From NCBI GenBank assembly GCA_014529385.2, contig CM043958.1:76211169-76271168 (forward strand): 60,000 nt of DNA, written 5' to 3'. The notes under the pieces were generated by a model. That model saw only the letters and a list, made by a program, of their open reading frames with translations, did no database searches and was not told where the DNA came from. This DNA is from Adiantum capillus-veneris (Eukaryota > Streptophyta > Polypodiopsida > Polypodiales > Pteridaceae). Made by a program: the position numbers and the translations under genes. Below, piece by piece: positions 33,107 through 45,169 of the stretch (its first letter is position 1; each line of letters begins with the position of its first letter).

Positions 33107-33880
33107 TTATGGTGTTTCCTTTGGACGGTGTGGTGTGTGCAAGGCTATAGAGGTTCTTGGTTTTCTTCTTGTTTGCACGCTAAAAATGGCTATACTCATC
33201 AATGGCAAAGATCTTCCCATGTACTTTGAGTAGCAAGGGAGTTTTAGGTCTTCCCTCAATGATCTCAAAAGGTGCCTTTCGCGTAGAAGTATGTACAGTA
33301 TTATTGTAAGCATACTCTACAAGTGGTAAGTATTTTTCCCATTGTGAGCATTGATCTACTTCTGTAACATAAGTCTTTAGTAGATCCAGTATCGTAAGAT
33401 TGGCTATCTAACTGTGGCCGTTCGTTTGTGGATGATAGGCCGAAGAGAAATTCAATCTTGTTCCTAGATTCTCAAAGAGACCTTTCCAGAAATTACTGGT
33501 CATTCTAGGATCTCTATCTGACACAATGGATGTGGGTATCCATGGTGTTTGAGAATCTATGATATGAAAAGAGTTGCCATGATGTGCCTTAATAGTCTTT
33601 TTGATAGGAATAAAATGTGCTTGCTTGCTAAACCTGTTGACTATTGTCCATATTCCCGTATTCCCATGGATAGACTTGGGTAATCCAAAGATGAAATCCA
33701 TGGATAATACTCTCCCATGGTGAATTTGGGATAAGCATTGGATGGAGTAATTTAGGTTGCTTCCCTCTATCATCTTTGGTATTTTGGCATACTACACGTT
33801 TTAAAACATACTCTTGTATGTCCAGTTTCATGGTAGGCCAATAGAAATACGTCTCTAAGTTCCTCGGAGAGTAGGTTTGG
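33107..33880 (-). pseudogene. Chromovirus integrase fragment
   Basis: Minus-strand relic of the chromovirus family found at 9284-18058. Recognisable pieces are IQEYVLKRVVCQNTKDDRGK, NSPWESI, MDFIFGLPKSIHGNTGIWTI, SIVSDRDPRMTSNFWKGLF and AYHPQTNG, all with close counterparts at 14900-15330. At 33180-33300 a stretch matches 15440-15540. Frameshifts and stops separate the pieces; only zinc-binding and core integrase parts survive and no LTR is adjacent. Confidence 0.85.
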
Positions 33881-34016
33881 CTGCACCAAATGAAGTGTTA
33901 TCATGGCTGGAATACTTTTTGGGTTTTTTAATAAATGTACCTTTCATGAATAAGATATCCAAATTTTAGAAAACATGTATGAAAAAGGGTTAAAGTGTAT
34001 TTTTTGTTATCTCTCT

Positions 34017-34442
34017 CTACATCGACATGGCATTTCTTACAAGGCCCATATATGATTCCAAACTTTTCCTAATGATTGGGGATGATAGGGCAAAGAAAAT
34101 TGATGTTGGATGCTTAGCTTCTCCAACAATGCCTGCATAAACTGTCAAAAATGAGCACCCATGGCACTCCAAAAAGAAAACAAATTCCATCAAAGACAGT
34201 TGAGCTACAACCTGTGCATTCACCTCCTTCGTGGATTTGGCCTCAACCCACCTAGTGAGGTAGTCGATGGCTACCATAACATACTTCCTACCACTTCTAG
34301 ACTTAGGGAGTGGACCGATGTCATCCAAACCCCACTTCTCAAAAGAATTTTGAGCAATGATGGCTCCTTGCGACTCGGCTACCATATGTCTTTCACCCCA
34401 TGGTTTGAAACTCGTGGAAGATTTTGCACCAATAATGCACAT
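34017..34442 (-). pseudogene. Tat-B (left copy) integrase remnant
   Basis: Minus frame with the Tat-type integrase core: NSFEKWGLDDIGPLPKSRSG, MVAIDYLTRWVEAKS, then a decayed C-terminal half in which the VSDNGxxF motif is not preserved. The order with the fragments at 34854-38482 shows this is the downstream end of a minus-strand element. Confidence 0.78.
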
Positions 34443-34853
34443 TCTTTACTATGAAAGTCCACCAAAATCCTGCTCTTAATACTCAAAACAACACTTGATC
34501 TTATACTTGGTGTCAAATTTCCTCATGGAATTTCTCTAGCACTAAGCCAATCTCTTCTTTGTAGAGCACCCTCCTTAACACCCCATCTCTATTGTAGGTC
34601 ATCAAGTCTTCGCTTACGAGTGTAAACTTGCAAGCTTTTTGCACAATTCTTCTCCTCTGTAGCTTCAAAAAACCTTCAAGACACTATCACCTACTCCAAA
34701 AATATTATTTCTCTTTCAAGGATTCCCTAGCTGTGTAAGTGGTAGGGGCCACATATAGTCCTGCAACATGTACCTCACCCTGGTCCTTGCTAGCTAGTCT
34801 ACCTCTTGGTTTTTCTCTCTCGACATGCTTAAATTAGACCTCCTCAAAGAAAT

Positions 34854-35048
34854 TTAACAGATCATTAATGGAAAAAACCAATGCTTAAAGGAATCCCGTT
34901 TTACTTGCCATTGGACCAACAATTTCTTGATGACCAATAGTGCATCACCTTTTACCATTAACCTAAAAATGCCAAAATTTGTGTATTGCTTCAAATCTAG
35001 ATGGAGGGTGAGGTACGTGGCTTCATTGTTGGTGTGGACATCTTCCAA
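34854..35048 (-). pseudogene. Tat-B (left copy) archaeal-like RNase H remnant
   Basis: Contains NNEATYLTLHLDL and RLMVKGDALLVIKKLL, matching the second RNase H of Tat-A (NNEAEY..., VKGDALLIVKQI). Only the central strands and helices are visible. Confidence 0.72.
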
Positions 35049-35298
35049 ATCATAGGCCTTCTGAGAATATTACTTTACCACGTGGATCTTGTATCACCAC
35101 ACCACCTTGTGCTCTCTACACCACCCTCCTATATGCACAACCAAACCATATGGTAAAAGCTTCCACTATTTCTAGCTCCTCTTTGGCTTCATCTTGCACC
35201 ACCCTTTAATAAGCTGTCAAATCAACAACTTTGTTGACCAAAGTGTCTACCTAGTGAGATCGACTAGTGTGGTTAATCTTAAACTCAAACTCAAAATC

Positions 35299-35646
35299 CT
35301 ATAGCTCTAGCACCCACTTCATTATTGGCTTCCATGGATTTAAATGCATCACCAGTTCATAGAACAAATTGTTAGCCGTCAATACATAGAGCTTACACAC
35401 AATGAGATGCACTTTGAACTTCCTTGGGAACAAATTTAATTCCATCAAACATTGCTCCACTTCGGTGTATGCTGCCTCTCTTGGACTTATCACTGTGATT
35501 TCAAAGTAGATGGGCTTGTAGCTCCTCGCTAACTTTTGTAGCAACATGGCTCCAATGGCCACAATACCTACTATCATGGCAACATAGAAATCATTTTCAT
35601 AATTTGGACGACACGCCATTGCTAAATGACACAAGATCTCTTTCAC
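35299..35646 (-). pseudogene. Tat-B (left copy) degenerate first RNase H
   Basis: Includes AIGAMLLQKLARSYKPIYFE and AAYTEVEQCLMELNLFPRKF, then VLTANNLFYEL where active elements have a TDH-type motif. The order relative to RT and the second RNase H matches Tat-A. Confidence 0.7.
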
Positions 35647-35679
35647 CCACTCAAACGCCTCTTGAGCTTATTCATCCCA

Positions 35680-36633
35680 TTAAAACCCATGAACATGTTG
35701 AGCCCTCTTTTGAAGAGGATATACATATTGCGATAGCATCCAAAAAATCCATGACATATATTTTAGCTTATGTGCAAAGGAGGCCAAACCTTGAGCACTA
35801 GAGGGAGTCTCCATCAAGACTAGAGCCTTGACCTTCTTGGGATCCACTTCAATTCCATTTTGCAACACCACATTTCCCAGTAACTGCACTCTAGGATGTG
35901 CAATCTTACACTTCTCGGGACTCAATTGACCTCCTTCTTTGTTGAGCCTCCAAAAACATAGAGGTAACTTGAACATAATATTTTCCCTTGAGCTATAACA
36001 CCCTATATTGTCCATAAACACCCTAATGAACCTGCCCAAGTAGAGACCAAACAGCTTTTTCATCCATACCTAAAAAGTGGCATAGGAATTTACCAACCCA
36101 AATGGTATCGTGTGGTAGGAAAAAAATTCCCATGGAGAGATGAATGTCATCTTCAGCTAGTCATCAAGTGAAATCCGTGTTTAAAAGTAGCCTAAAAACC
36201 CATCCATGATGGAATACCTTTCACAATTGGATACATGATTTAACATCTCATCCTAAACTGACAAGGAATAATGGTCTCTATTGGTTTTCACGTTCAATGG
36301 ATTTTAGTCGATGCACACCTACCATTTCCCATTCTTGTTAGGAGTGATAACCACCAAGAAAACCCACTAAGACTCCTTCACAAGGAATATGATACTTGCA
36401 TCCAATAAATGATTAAGCTCTTGCCAAAGGGCTTCCTTTTGGATTTTCCCTAATCTCCTCAAATTTTGCGCTTTTGGCTTGTACCCTTCCTTCAAAATTA
36501 TCTCGTGCTCAAAGCCTTTTGCTCCTTGCAGATCCTTGTACTCCAATGCAAACATATTAGGATAAGACTCACACAATTGGACATAGCCTTCTTTCTCTTG
36601 CTTGGTCAAATCTTCACTTAGCATATTGGCCAC
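35680..36633 (-). pseudogene. Tat-B (left copy) reverse transcriptase
   Basis: RT runs from KPKAQNLRRLGKIQKEALW (about 36480) through a part with several stops to RVFMDNIGCYSS (near 36010), GQLSPEKC and VQLLGNVV. The catalytic box reads MDN where F-x-D-D is expected, so one Asp is lost. The middle (about 36070-36360) still shows NPLN and FISPWEF-like strings between stops. Dead. Confidence 0.82.
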
Positions 36634-36867
36634 TTTTTCTACACCTATGCCATGAACCTATGGTTGCATCTCCTCTTTCACATGAGAGCCTTCAACAGTG
36701 ACAGAAAACAAATTGGGATGTATATTTAGCATACTATCCTCGCTTCCCTCATCCTTGGTATCAATGTGACCTTCATCATAAGATGTCTCCATCCGGTACT
36801 CATAGCTTGTCATGTCATCCTCATTTTTGTCTCCATAGGATAGAAATGGCTCTCTTTATCTTCAAAT

Positions 36868-37158
36868 CTAACACCACTTGTCTTTTTCCTCTTTGTCATG
36901 AAAGGTGAACACCCTACTTTCCCAATCTTGTTTAGCACCTATTGCAAGTAACCATGTCTTACTCAAGATGATACGGTATACATTATCACTTTCTTTCATT
37001 ACAAATAAATGTACCAGGCACTCAATGCCCATCACCTTCACTCTTACATCTTGAGCCACACCCAAACACCTAGCTTTAGCATGGTTGCTCATCCTCATGC
37101 ACATATTTGATTTGGCTACTACTTTAACATATGCTTCCCTCATAGTAGACTCCATCAT
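36868..37158 (-). pseudogene. Tat-B (left copy) protease region
   Basis: Frame with STMREAYVKVVAKSNM, ARCLGVAQDVRVKVMGIECL and IILSKTWLLAIGAKQDWE, parallel to Tat-A (EGLMQKLGM..., FILGRPWLMKMRALQDWE) and to the right Tat-B copy near 57810-58070. Just upstream the active-site region reads YIEIGAA followed by TAG, where the other copies have DGG. Confidence 0.72.
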
Positions 37159-37599
37159 GATGTAAACCTATGCAGCTCCGATTTCTATATAGGCCTGCAC
37201 CTACGCCATCCTCTTTCAAATGACCGCATCCATAAGGGGAAGAGCATATGCTGAACTTCCCACCCTTAAGACCATGTTTTACACTAAGTGCACATTGCAC
37301 CAACTCTTGGAAGCCTTGTGCTAACGCTCATATCCATTGTCTCCGCAGCTTAGGATTCAAAGCCAACAAGTGACAAAAAGACACATTATATTTTTGGCTT
37401 TGCACATCACTTACTAGATCATAATTGGGGTAGCCATGTCCAAACTGGAAATCCGCTTGCTTGACCTTGCAACACCTTCTCTTCTTGGTAGTTTTTTATT
37501 TCTCTCTGCCCTTTTACACCTTCTCTTTACCTTTGCAAGCCCTAATTTCCATATTGGTCTCTATTTCCCTCTCGGTTTTTGCCCTTTTATTGGCCAAAA

Positions 37600-38482
37600 T
37601 TTTGACATCACCCTAGGAACTTCACCACCATCTGGCAGAGCTGATTGCACTGGATTCTCAACTGCCTATTCACTTTGGCCATTAAACTATGCTTGACCGC
37701 TTTCTCGTCCAAATAACTCGTACATACCACCTCTTTCTCTTCGTAGATGAGGGAAATTCCGGACATAAATGTCCCTCTTCTCCACAATTGCAACACCTGC
37801 CAAGCAATAGCCTCCTCCTGCCTCTTGCTCCTCTTTGTTTCCCTCTATCCATCACACTTAGCCACAATCTTGCATTTTCTTGGAGAAATCTTGCAGGATT
37901 TGTACTCAATTCTATGGCACCATTGCTATACCTCGTTTCTCATGGTTCTCCCCATGAATACCATCTCTCGGACCCTCAGGTTGGACAGGAACCACTGCTT
38001 CATAGCCCAGTATGCCATGTTCAATCTTCTTTTTTATTTTCATGCTCCACCTTTGTAATTTCCACTACACTGTTATAATTTTTTGGGCTTTTGAAGTCCA
38101 CCTTTTCCCTCACTTTAGGATATAGGCACACCATAAATTTATCCAAATTAAATTAGTCGTCATTAACCAACTTCAAGGTTGTCACTAACTCTACCCAAAA
38201 TTCTTTGAAACGATCCAAAGACAAACAAAATTCTTCACTTACACGTCCTATTTGATCGCCTTTAGTTTGGCATCCATCTTCAATGGGGACACCTCCTTGC
38301 AAAATTCATGGAAAAACCACGTTTGTAAAGCCAACCAAGTAAGCCTTGGCTCGCTTCATACCACATTTTCTCTTTAGCGTGCATCACCAACAAAAAAGTT
38401 TGCATCTTGGTATCCTGGTTTGTCTTACTACACAGTGACAATATATACAACTCAAAATCTGCAACCCACTTGTCTAGACTCT
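37600..38482 (-). pseudogene. Tat-B (left copy) gag with altered zinc knuckle
   Basis: Near 38290-38480 the minus strand reads PNESLDKWVADFELYILSLC and FLLVMHAKEKMWYEAS, parallel to 56500-56640 of the right copy. Frame-shifted pieces follow down to the knuckle CCNCGEEGHLCPEF (about 37770-37815). The fourth ligand is Phe rather than Cys, as in the right copy. The TIR element at 38483 abuts the gag-like part. Confidence 0.75.
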
Positions 38483-38945
38483 CATTAGGAAGATAATGGG
38501 GTCTAGGAGGGCCTCTTTATTTGATAGTTTAAAGAAGTCAAACCTTGAGTATTAAGAAAGTAATCAAAGGACCTCTTTTGAACAAACAAACAAAACATCT
38601 ACTTTCTTTAAAATTCAAGTTTCTCCCCAAAAATGGAATTTAAAATCTAACGGGTAAAACCTATCATGTAGCACATCTATGGAAAGAGCTCAATGTGTAG
38701 ATTGTAGATCTATGATCTCTGCTCAAATCAAAGATCATATCTAGAAGTTATGGAAGGCCAAAAATCATAAAATTCTCCATCCTATTTTTTGGGGGGAAAG
38801 TGCATCCTTTGATCACTCTTACACACCGCTTACACACCCACCATTCTTGCACATATGGCATATACCTATTTGTCAAAATGGTAATCACCTCCATAAGATT
38901 ATGGAAAATAAAGAGGCCCTCCTAGACCCCATCCTCCTCCTAATG
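38483..38945. mobile_element. Short TIR element (MITE-like), 463 bp
   Basis: Terminal inverted repeats at 38483-38523 and 38905-38945 match at 37 of 41 positions, with a 27-bp perfect core (GGGGTCTAGGAGGGCC and neighbours). Ends read CATTAGGA...TCCTAATG. The interior is non-coding and AT-rich. The first ~260 bp recur at 58996-59250. Small size, long TIRs and no ORF fit a deletion derivative of a DNA transposon. No target-site duplication could be identified, so the superfamily is unknown. Confidence 0.75.
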
Positions 38946-38966
38946 CTTCACTTGTGAAAATTGGCT

Positions 38967-39345
38967 CATATCTTCAAGATGCCATGTCCTAAAATACAAA
39001 AACCTTTGTCTTCTCGTCTAACTGGGAGCAATCAATGTGCTCCTCAGTGGGGGCACGAGAAGATGGAAAGGGGCAATGGGGAACACACCCAAAACACAAA
39101 CAAATGCCTCTCTATAGTTGAGGGAATTCACAAGACCCCTATCCTCTCAGAAATACCTTCAAAAGATACAACACATGCTCATAATCCACTGCATGAAAAC
39201 CCATATCTTTAAGATGCCATGTCCTACAATACAAAAACCTTTGTCTTCTCGTCAAACTGGGAGCAATCAGTGTGCTCCTCAGTGGGGCACTAGAAGATGG
39301 ATAGAGGGGATGGGAAACACGCCCAAAACACAAACATATTCCTCG
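38967..39345. repeat. Tandem duplication with 235-bp period
   Basis: CATATCTT(C/T)AAGATGCC begins at 38967 and again at 39202; about 140 bp of the second unit match the first closely (both include ACTGGGAGCAATCA and GTGCTCCTCAGTGG). The reverse complement of 56230-56420 resembles the distal half of the unit, so this is probably leader or LTR sequence of the Tat-B family. Confidence 0.82.
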
Positions 39346-40535
39346 CATGCACACCTCTCAACTCACACATGCTTATCAAAACCATTTTTCAACTCCCACA
39401 CACCACCAATGCTTGTTTCAACAGACCCAATACACACCACTACTCAATTTTCATTCCCTTTGTACCTCAAAGCAGTCCGCGGGCACATGTCTTTGTTGGC
39501 ATTGACACACATACATAGAGCAAGAGAAAAGAGAGGGGAAGGGGGAAATGATGCCAAAGAACGAAGTTAATGGCTTGATTTCTTGGCACAATGTACATAT
39601 CATCATTGCAATGCCACAAATGGCTAGCTCACAAAAAAAGAGCTTCAAAGGCTCACTCTTGGCTTCTCTCGACCTTGCACATTCAAAACTTGGGAAAAAA
39701 AGCCCTAAAAAATGAGTTAAAACTAGTTTTCTGAGGAAGCCCCACCCTTTTTTGAAATGCAAACTTGATTGGCCCATTTGAAGGCTTCATTTTACAAACT
39801 TTACAAGGTTTGAACTCCTTTGGTCGATCTCCTTCTCACTGCCTCTCACATTCATCACTTGAGCTCGAGGAGGGAGGGGCACGCACTTTGTTTCAACAAT
39901 TTGATCAAGGCCAAGAGGGCCGTGTGGGAATCCCCATCCATGGACAAAGTTGCCATTTCACCATTGAGAAATGCCACCTGTAGGACATTGTCCACTAATG
40001 AGCAATGCCAAGTTCACAAAAACCCGCCATCAAGTGCCCTAGGCACCACCGCACACAAAGAAAGATGCGAACCGTCATGGCTATGGGGTGAGGGAGCTCC
40101 CCTCTCTCTCTCCCTTTGTGTGCCTATGGGAGGGGGTTCACCCTAGGCCATAAACCCTACACCCTTGGCTCTACATTTTGTATGAGGGACAATTCTATGG
40201 CCACATGGTAGCTTCCGAGCGGTTTTCCCCCATGGGACTCCAAAATCCTCCGTGAACTCAAAGTAAAGACTCCTTTTTTTAATGTCACATTGCACATGCT
40301 CGTGTTCCCTACTCACATGTCCAATGTACAAGCTATAAAAAGTCATCAGAAAACATCAACTCCGGCTCCAAGATTGCTTGTCCTTGCACCATTTTGATTT
40401 TGCTAAGCTTGCAAACCGAGGGCATGAAAAACTAGAAAAATCATATGAAAACTTTCTCACCGCCCACTATATCAAGCTTCCAGTCGATATATCTTGATCA
40501 CCGTAGCTTTGATTGTCAAGTCCTTAAGCCCTACT
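39346..40535 (-). repeat. Tat-B (left copy) LTR/leader-like sequence, inner part
   Basis: Non-coding. On the minus strand the stretch from 40530 downwards (CTTGACAATCAAAGC..., then CATGTGGCCAT, then a GA-rich part at 40100) follows the same order as 54820-55210 next to the right copy. It is interpreted as diverged LTR. Exact ends cannot be set by eye. Confidence 0.45.
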
Positions 40536-40848
40536 TGTAAAGAATGAGGATGCAAGATAGCTACACAAGACAAGCACAAAGCACACAGAGATGGAAAGCT
40601 TCTTCTTCTTCTCACAGAAAAGAGAGTACAAAATGCTAAAACTGAAAAATAGCACATATGTACATGCGGTCACTAAGTGTGAACTCACTAGAAGCGTACT
40701 AGGCTGGCACTATAAGTGTAGTCCAGCTGTAGAATCACTGGCAGAGATCCTCCGTGTCGATCACCTAACGCGCCGGTGAGTCAATGTCGTAAGCGGCCAA
40801 GACCCGTAGTGGATGCCAGCTCAAGATGTAGAGCTCGACATCTCAACA
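40536..40848 (-). repeat. Copia-1 3' LTR
   Basis: 313 bp; minus strand TGTTGAGATGTC ... CATTCTTTACA. Preceded on the minus strand by the purine tract GAGGGGGAG (40849-40857). The pol frame runs 28 nt into it before its stop at 40821. Confidence 0.95.
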
Positions 40849-41822
40849 CTCCCCCTCGAGCTCTGCATGTCGCAGAGTCCAAGCATAGTCCGGAAACATC
40901 GAAGCTTCTCAGCTCCGAGGTCCTTGGTAAAGATATCTGCTATCTGCTCCTCTGTGCTGACGTAGACCAAGTCGATGTCGCTCGCCAACACTCGTTCTCG
41001 AACGTAGTGGTAATGAACCTCTATGTGCTTGGTCCTGGCATGGAGCACTAGGTTCCTAGCCAACTACATGCTGATGAGGTTGTCACAATGGATGAAAATC
41101 TGTTGGTCCACCTGCACTCCCAAGGCCTCAAGTAATGTGCGTAGCCAAGCTACTTCGCACGCTGTAACTGCTGCACCTCTGTACTCGGCCTCTGTGCTCA
41201 ATAAAGCAACTGTAGGCTGCTTTTTGCTGCTCCAAGTAATAGTAGCACTCCCAAAAGAGAACATGAAGCCACTCGTAGATCTCCTATAAACAATGCTACC
41301 TGCCCAATCTGCATCTGTATACCCATACAATGCTAATGGGGCATCTGCTGCATAGAACAATGCATAGTCAAGAGTCCCTTGCACATACCGAAGTCTGTGT
41401 CGTACTCCATCCAAATGTGGCTTCCTCGGAAGCTGCATGAACTGACTCTCCAAGCCTACCGTGTAGCTCAAGTCTGGCCTCGTGATAGTCAAGTAGATTA
41501 GACTACCCACAATCTTCCTGTACATCTTGACATCCTCAACAATATCACCCTTCTCTGCACTCAGCTTTGCATTCACATCCAAGGGAATAGAAATTGGCTT
41601 ACAATTAGCCATACCATACTTTGACAACATGTCCAAAGCATACTGTCTCTGTGACAGCCATACACGCTTTGGAGTCCTGATCACCTCAATGCCAAGAAAG
41701 TAGCGCAGCTCGCCCAAATCTTTCATTACAAACTCCTGTTTGAGAAGACCCTTCACATGGTCAATCTCCATAGCATTGTCACCCATAATAATAAGGTCAT
41801 CTACATATATGGTAATGACCAC
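40821..41822 (-). pseudogene. Copia-1 reverse transcriptase C-part and RNase H
   Basis: Frame from 41822 with IYVDDLIIMG (catalytic Asp pair intact), then FLGIEVIRT, KLSAEKGD and RPDLSYTVG. RNase H follows with YTDADWAGS, LLSTEAEY and IHCDN. A TAG at 41064-41066 interrupts RNase H; the frame continues with LARNLVLHARTKHIEVHYH and IFTKDLGAEK to a stop at 40821, inside the 3' LTR. Upstream, a one-base shift near 41825 separates this from the RT N-terminal frame. Confidence 0.9.
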
Positions 41823-42784
41823 AATCCCACATCACTCTCACGTACATAGAGTGAATGATCAGCATGAGCTCTCCTAAAACCAATACTGACAAGATACTTG
41901 GCAATCCTGTCATACCATGCTCTAGAGCCCTGCTTCAAACCATACAAAGCTTTGAGAAGCCTGCATACATAATCTGGGTAACCTGGATCAACATAACCAG
42001 GGGGCTGATCCATATACACTTCCTCTTGCAACTCACCATTCAAGAAGGCATTCTTTACATCCATTTGATGCATAATCCATCCTCTAGATGCAGCCACTGC
42101 TATGACAGCTCTCACAGTCGTCATCTTTGCCACTGGAGCAAAGGTCTCCTCATAGTCTATGCCATACGTCTGTGCATAACCCTTTGCGACCAGCCTTGCC
42201 TTGTGACGCTCAATGTTACCATCAGCCTTATGCTTAGTTTTATACACCCATTTACATCCAATAGCTTTCTTGCCACTTGGCAATGGCACCAACTCCCATG
42301 TGTCGTTTGCTTCCAATGCAGCCATCTCTTCATTCATTGCATCATCCCAATGCACATTTCCAACTGCATCCTCAAAACATGTGGGCTCCACATCTTGTAT
42401 CACCTTAGCCATGTAGGATTGGTGATGCACTAGATACCCATCATAAGTCAATTTCTGAACTGGATTTCTGACTCTGTTAGATGTGTGCGGTCCTGGGTCA
42501 CTCCTTTGCCCTCTAGCATCTTCTTGTTCTTTCCTTACACCAGGTGTCCTAACAGCTGGAATTCCAAATTCCTCATCAAGACTTCGTTCAGAACCATCTA
42601 AATCCATGTCTACATGTGAAAAACTTGATGATGCATCAACCATAAAGGGAGGTTCATCAACCTTTTCCTTTCCTTTCCGTGATACATTCCCTGTACCTGC
42701 TGGTGGAGTAACCTGCGTACGTAGTCTACCATTCCATGGCTTCTCAACAGAGCCACGAGAAGAGGACTCTTGTGGTCCACTCAA
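41801..42784 (-). pseudogene. Copia-1 integrase/RT linker and reverse transcriptase N-part
   Basis: 327-codon frame. It has an acidic and polar linker, then RT: WVYKTKHKADGNIERHKARL, VAKGYAQTYGIDYEETFAPV, MDVKNAFLNGELQEEVYM, QPPGYVDPG and LKALYGLKQGSRAWYDRI. It runs out of frame just before YVDD. It joins the preceding integrase frame in register through a TAG at 42788-42790. Confidence 0.9.
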
Positions 42785-42787
42785 AAC

Positions 42788-43333
42788 CTATGAGTGTGGC
42801 CTCACATTTTGTACAACCACATCATCTTTTACATCAGCCCCAATACTGCCATGTGCATTACTATACCAGCTGCTCATCTCATCAAAGACTTCATCTCTGC
42901 TCACTCGTAATTCTCGTGTAGTAGGATTGTAGCACCTGTACCCCTTTTGTTCAAGGGAATATCCCACAAGAATACATTTCTCTGCTTTAGGATCCAATTT
43001 CCTACGCAACTCATCTGGTACATGCACGTTAGCTATGCAGCCAAACACTTTCAAGTGTGCCAAATCAGGCTTTGTACCTATAAACTTTTCCTCAGTCGTT
43101 ACATCATGCATCGCAGCTGTAGGTGTCCTGTTCATAATGTACACAGCTGTATTTACAGCTTCAGCCCAGAAATGATGAGGCATGTTCTTCTCATTCATCA
43201 ATGCACGTGCAACCTCTGCAATGTGCCTGTTTTTCCTTTCTGCGACCCCATTCTGCTGTGGAGTATATCTGCATGTAAACTGCCTGCGTATACCATGCAT
43301 TCGCAGAAAATCTAAAAAATCATTGGAGAAGTA
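42788..43333 (-). pseudogene. Copia-1 integrase C-terminal half
   Basis: In register with the frame above it after a TAG at 43334-43336. Carries YTPQQNGVAERKNRHI with the third catalytic residue (Glu), then HFWAEAVNTAVYIMNRTPT, HLKVFGCIANVHVPDE and KCILVGYS, the usual copia integrase order. Confidence 0.88.
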
Positions 43334-45169
43334 CTATCCCCCTACATCTGACCTCAATGTCTTGATTTGCATATCTGTCTCCTTCTCAATCATGACTTTG
43401 AAGTCTTGAAAGTGACCAAACACTTCACTTTTGTTACGCATGAAGTAGACCCATACTTTCCTTGTATGGTCATCAATGAAAGAGACATAATACCTGCAAC
43501 CATGTATACTTGCAGTATCGGTTGGACCCCAAACATCTGTGTGCACCACCTCAAGTGGCTTTTTACATACATTGCGCTCATGTGGAAATGAGCCCTTTGA
43601 CTGTTTTCCAAACTGGCATGCTGCACACACTTTATGCATACCATCCACCTTGAATTTGGGCAAACCTTTTACAATCTTTTTTGATTGCATGCTGCGCAAT
43701 CTCTGCTCATTGACATGGCCAATGCGTTTGTGCCAAATGTCAACATCAGCCACAACACCTGTGCCTTGTGCAAATAATGCAGCTTTTACCTCAGGCATGT
43801 CTACATTCAGCGTAAACATTCTGCCCACACATTTGCCCTCTGTGATCAGCTTACAGCCATTCTGGAAATCTTCTACATAACAGCCATTTGGATTGAAGAA
43901 AACCTGCAAACACTGCTCAACCATTTGTCCAACAGAAACAAGATTCTTTGTAATGTTCGGGACATGAAGTACATCTGCTAAGTAATTTGATTTCCCACTC
44001 TTCGTATTTAGAGGTATGTCCCCTACATGAGCAATGGGGTGAGTTGTGTCATCTCCTGTCTGCACATAGCCTGACACATCTGGTTTGCGCATATCTCTAA
44101 ACCACTCTCCACGAGACGTCATGTGATTAGAGGCACCTGAATCCACATACCAAACATCATCTTGGGTGGAATTCTCTGCAGTCATTATATTAATTACATG
44201 CTGCATAACAAACATGCGCTCGTTTTTGCTGTCATCTGCATCTCTGCTAGTAGATGCATAGTTGCCCTGTTCTCTCTTTCCACTTGCTTTTCCCTTTGGA
44301 CAGTCACGTGACATGTGACCTCTTTCACCACAAGTCCAACATTCTCTGCTATCTGCAGTATGTTGCTCCCTACTTGATCCTGCACCACGACCTCTTTGAC
44401 TCCCCCTGCCTTGAGACTGGTTTCCCCTGCCACCTGTATTGTTTTGATTTGATTGATCTTCTCGAAATTGGCCCCTGCAACCACTTGGGCCTCGACCACG
44501 ACCTCTACCTCTACCTCTATTGGAGTTAGAATAGAAGGCCTGTTCAGAATTATTTTTGCCATGAGAAGAAGATGTGTCAAGGTTATTCTCCTCAAGAATA
44601 AGCATAGAAATCAAATCTTGGAACACGGGGATGTCGTCTCTTGTATTCATGGAAGACCTGAAATGTACATACTCATCTCCTAGACCATCCAAGCATGCAC
44701 GAACAATGTCATCGTCTTCCACTGAGACTTTAATAGATACAAGAGCCTCAATGATACTCTCGATCTTCAAAGGATAATCATTGATGGAGAGGTTGTTCCT
44801 CTTAACCTGATTTAGCTCCGACTTTAGTTGAAGCTTCCTGGCCTTGGTGTTCACCTCGAACACTTTGCCTAAGTTTTTCCATCTAATGGCAGGGGTTTCA
44901 GCATCCTATAGATAGCCCATCATGCCATATGTGATGCTCATAGAAAGCCAATACATCACTTTTCTCTGGCCTTGTTGCTAGTCCCTCAAAGCTTTCCTTT
45001 GTTCTGCTGTAGCATTTGCCTCGGGAATCTCTGGTTCCTTTTCATTGTCTCCTTCTACATAGTCCCAATAACCTTTTCCTTTTAGGAAAATAGTTATTCT
45101 GAACTTCCATGCAGGGTAGTTATTTTTCTCAAGCTTCTTAGTGACAATATGACTGAAACCGTCAGACAT
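43334..45169 (-). pseudogene. Copia-1 gag, protease and integrase N-half
   Basis: Starts at ATG 45169 (MSDGFSHIVTKKLEKNNYPAW, a Tork/TNT1-like gag start). TAG stops at 44978-44980 and 44906-44908 split gag without changing frame. Then come gag helices (DDIVRACLDGLGDEY), an RG-rich stretch, a zinc knuckle CWTCGERGHMSRDC, and a protease with intact VDSGASNH. Integrase has RIGHVNEQ, CAACQFGKQ, VHTDVWGP and LRSDVGG followed by TAG, where copia elements normally have SDNGGEY. The Asn-to-Val change and the stop fall at the second catalytic Asp motif. Confidence 0.9.

Noticed and set aside
38483-38945. Inverted repeat as a microRNA precursor
   Set aside because: Arms are about 420 bp apart and the terminus recurs elsewhere, which fits transposon TIRs better than a hairpin gene.
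41855-44777. Plus-strand frames opposite Copia-1
   Set aside because: Antisense to clear integrase, RT and gag domains.
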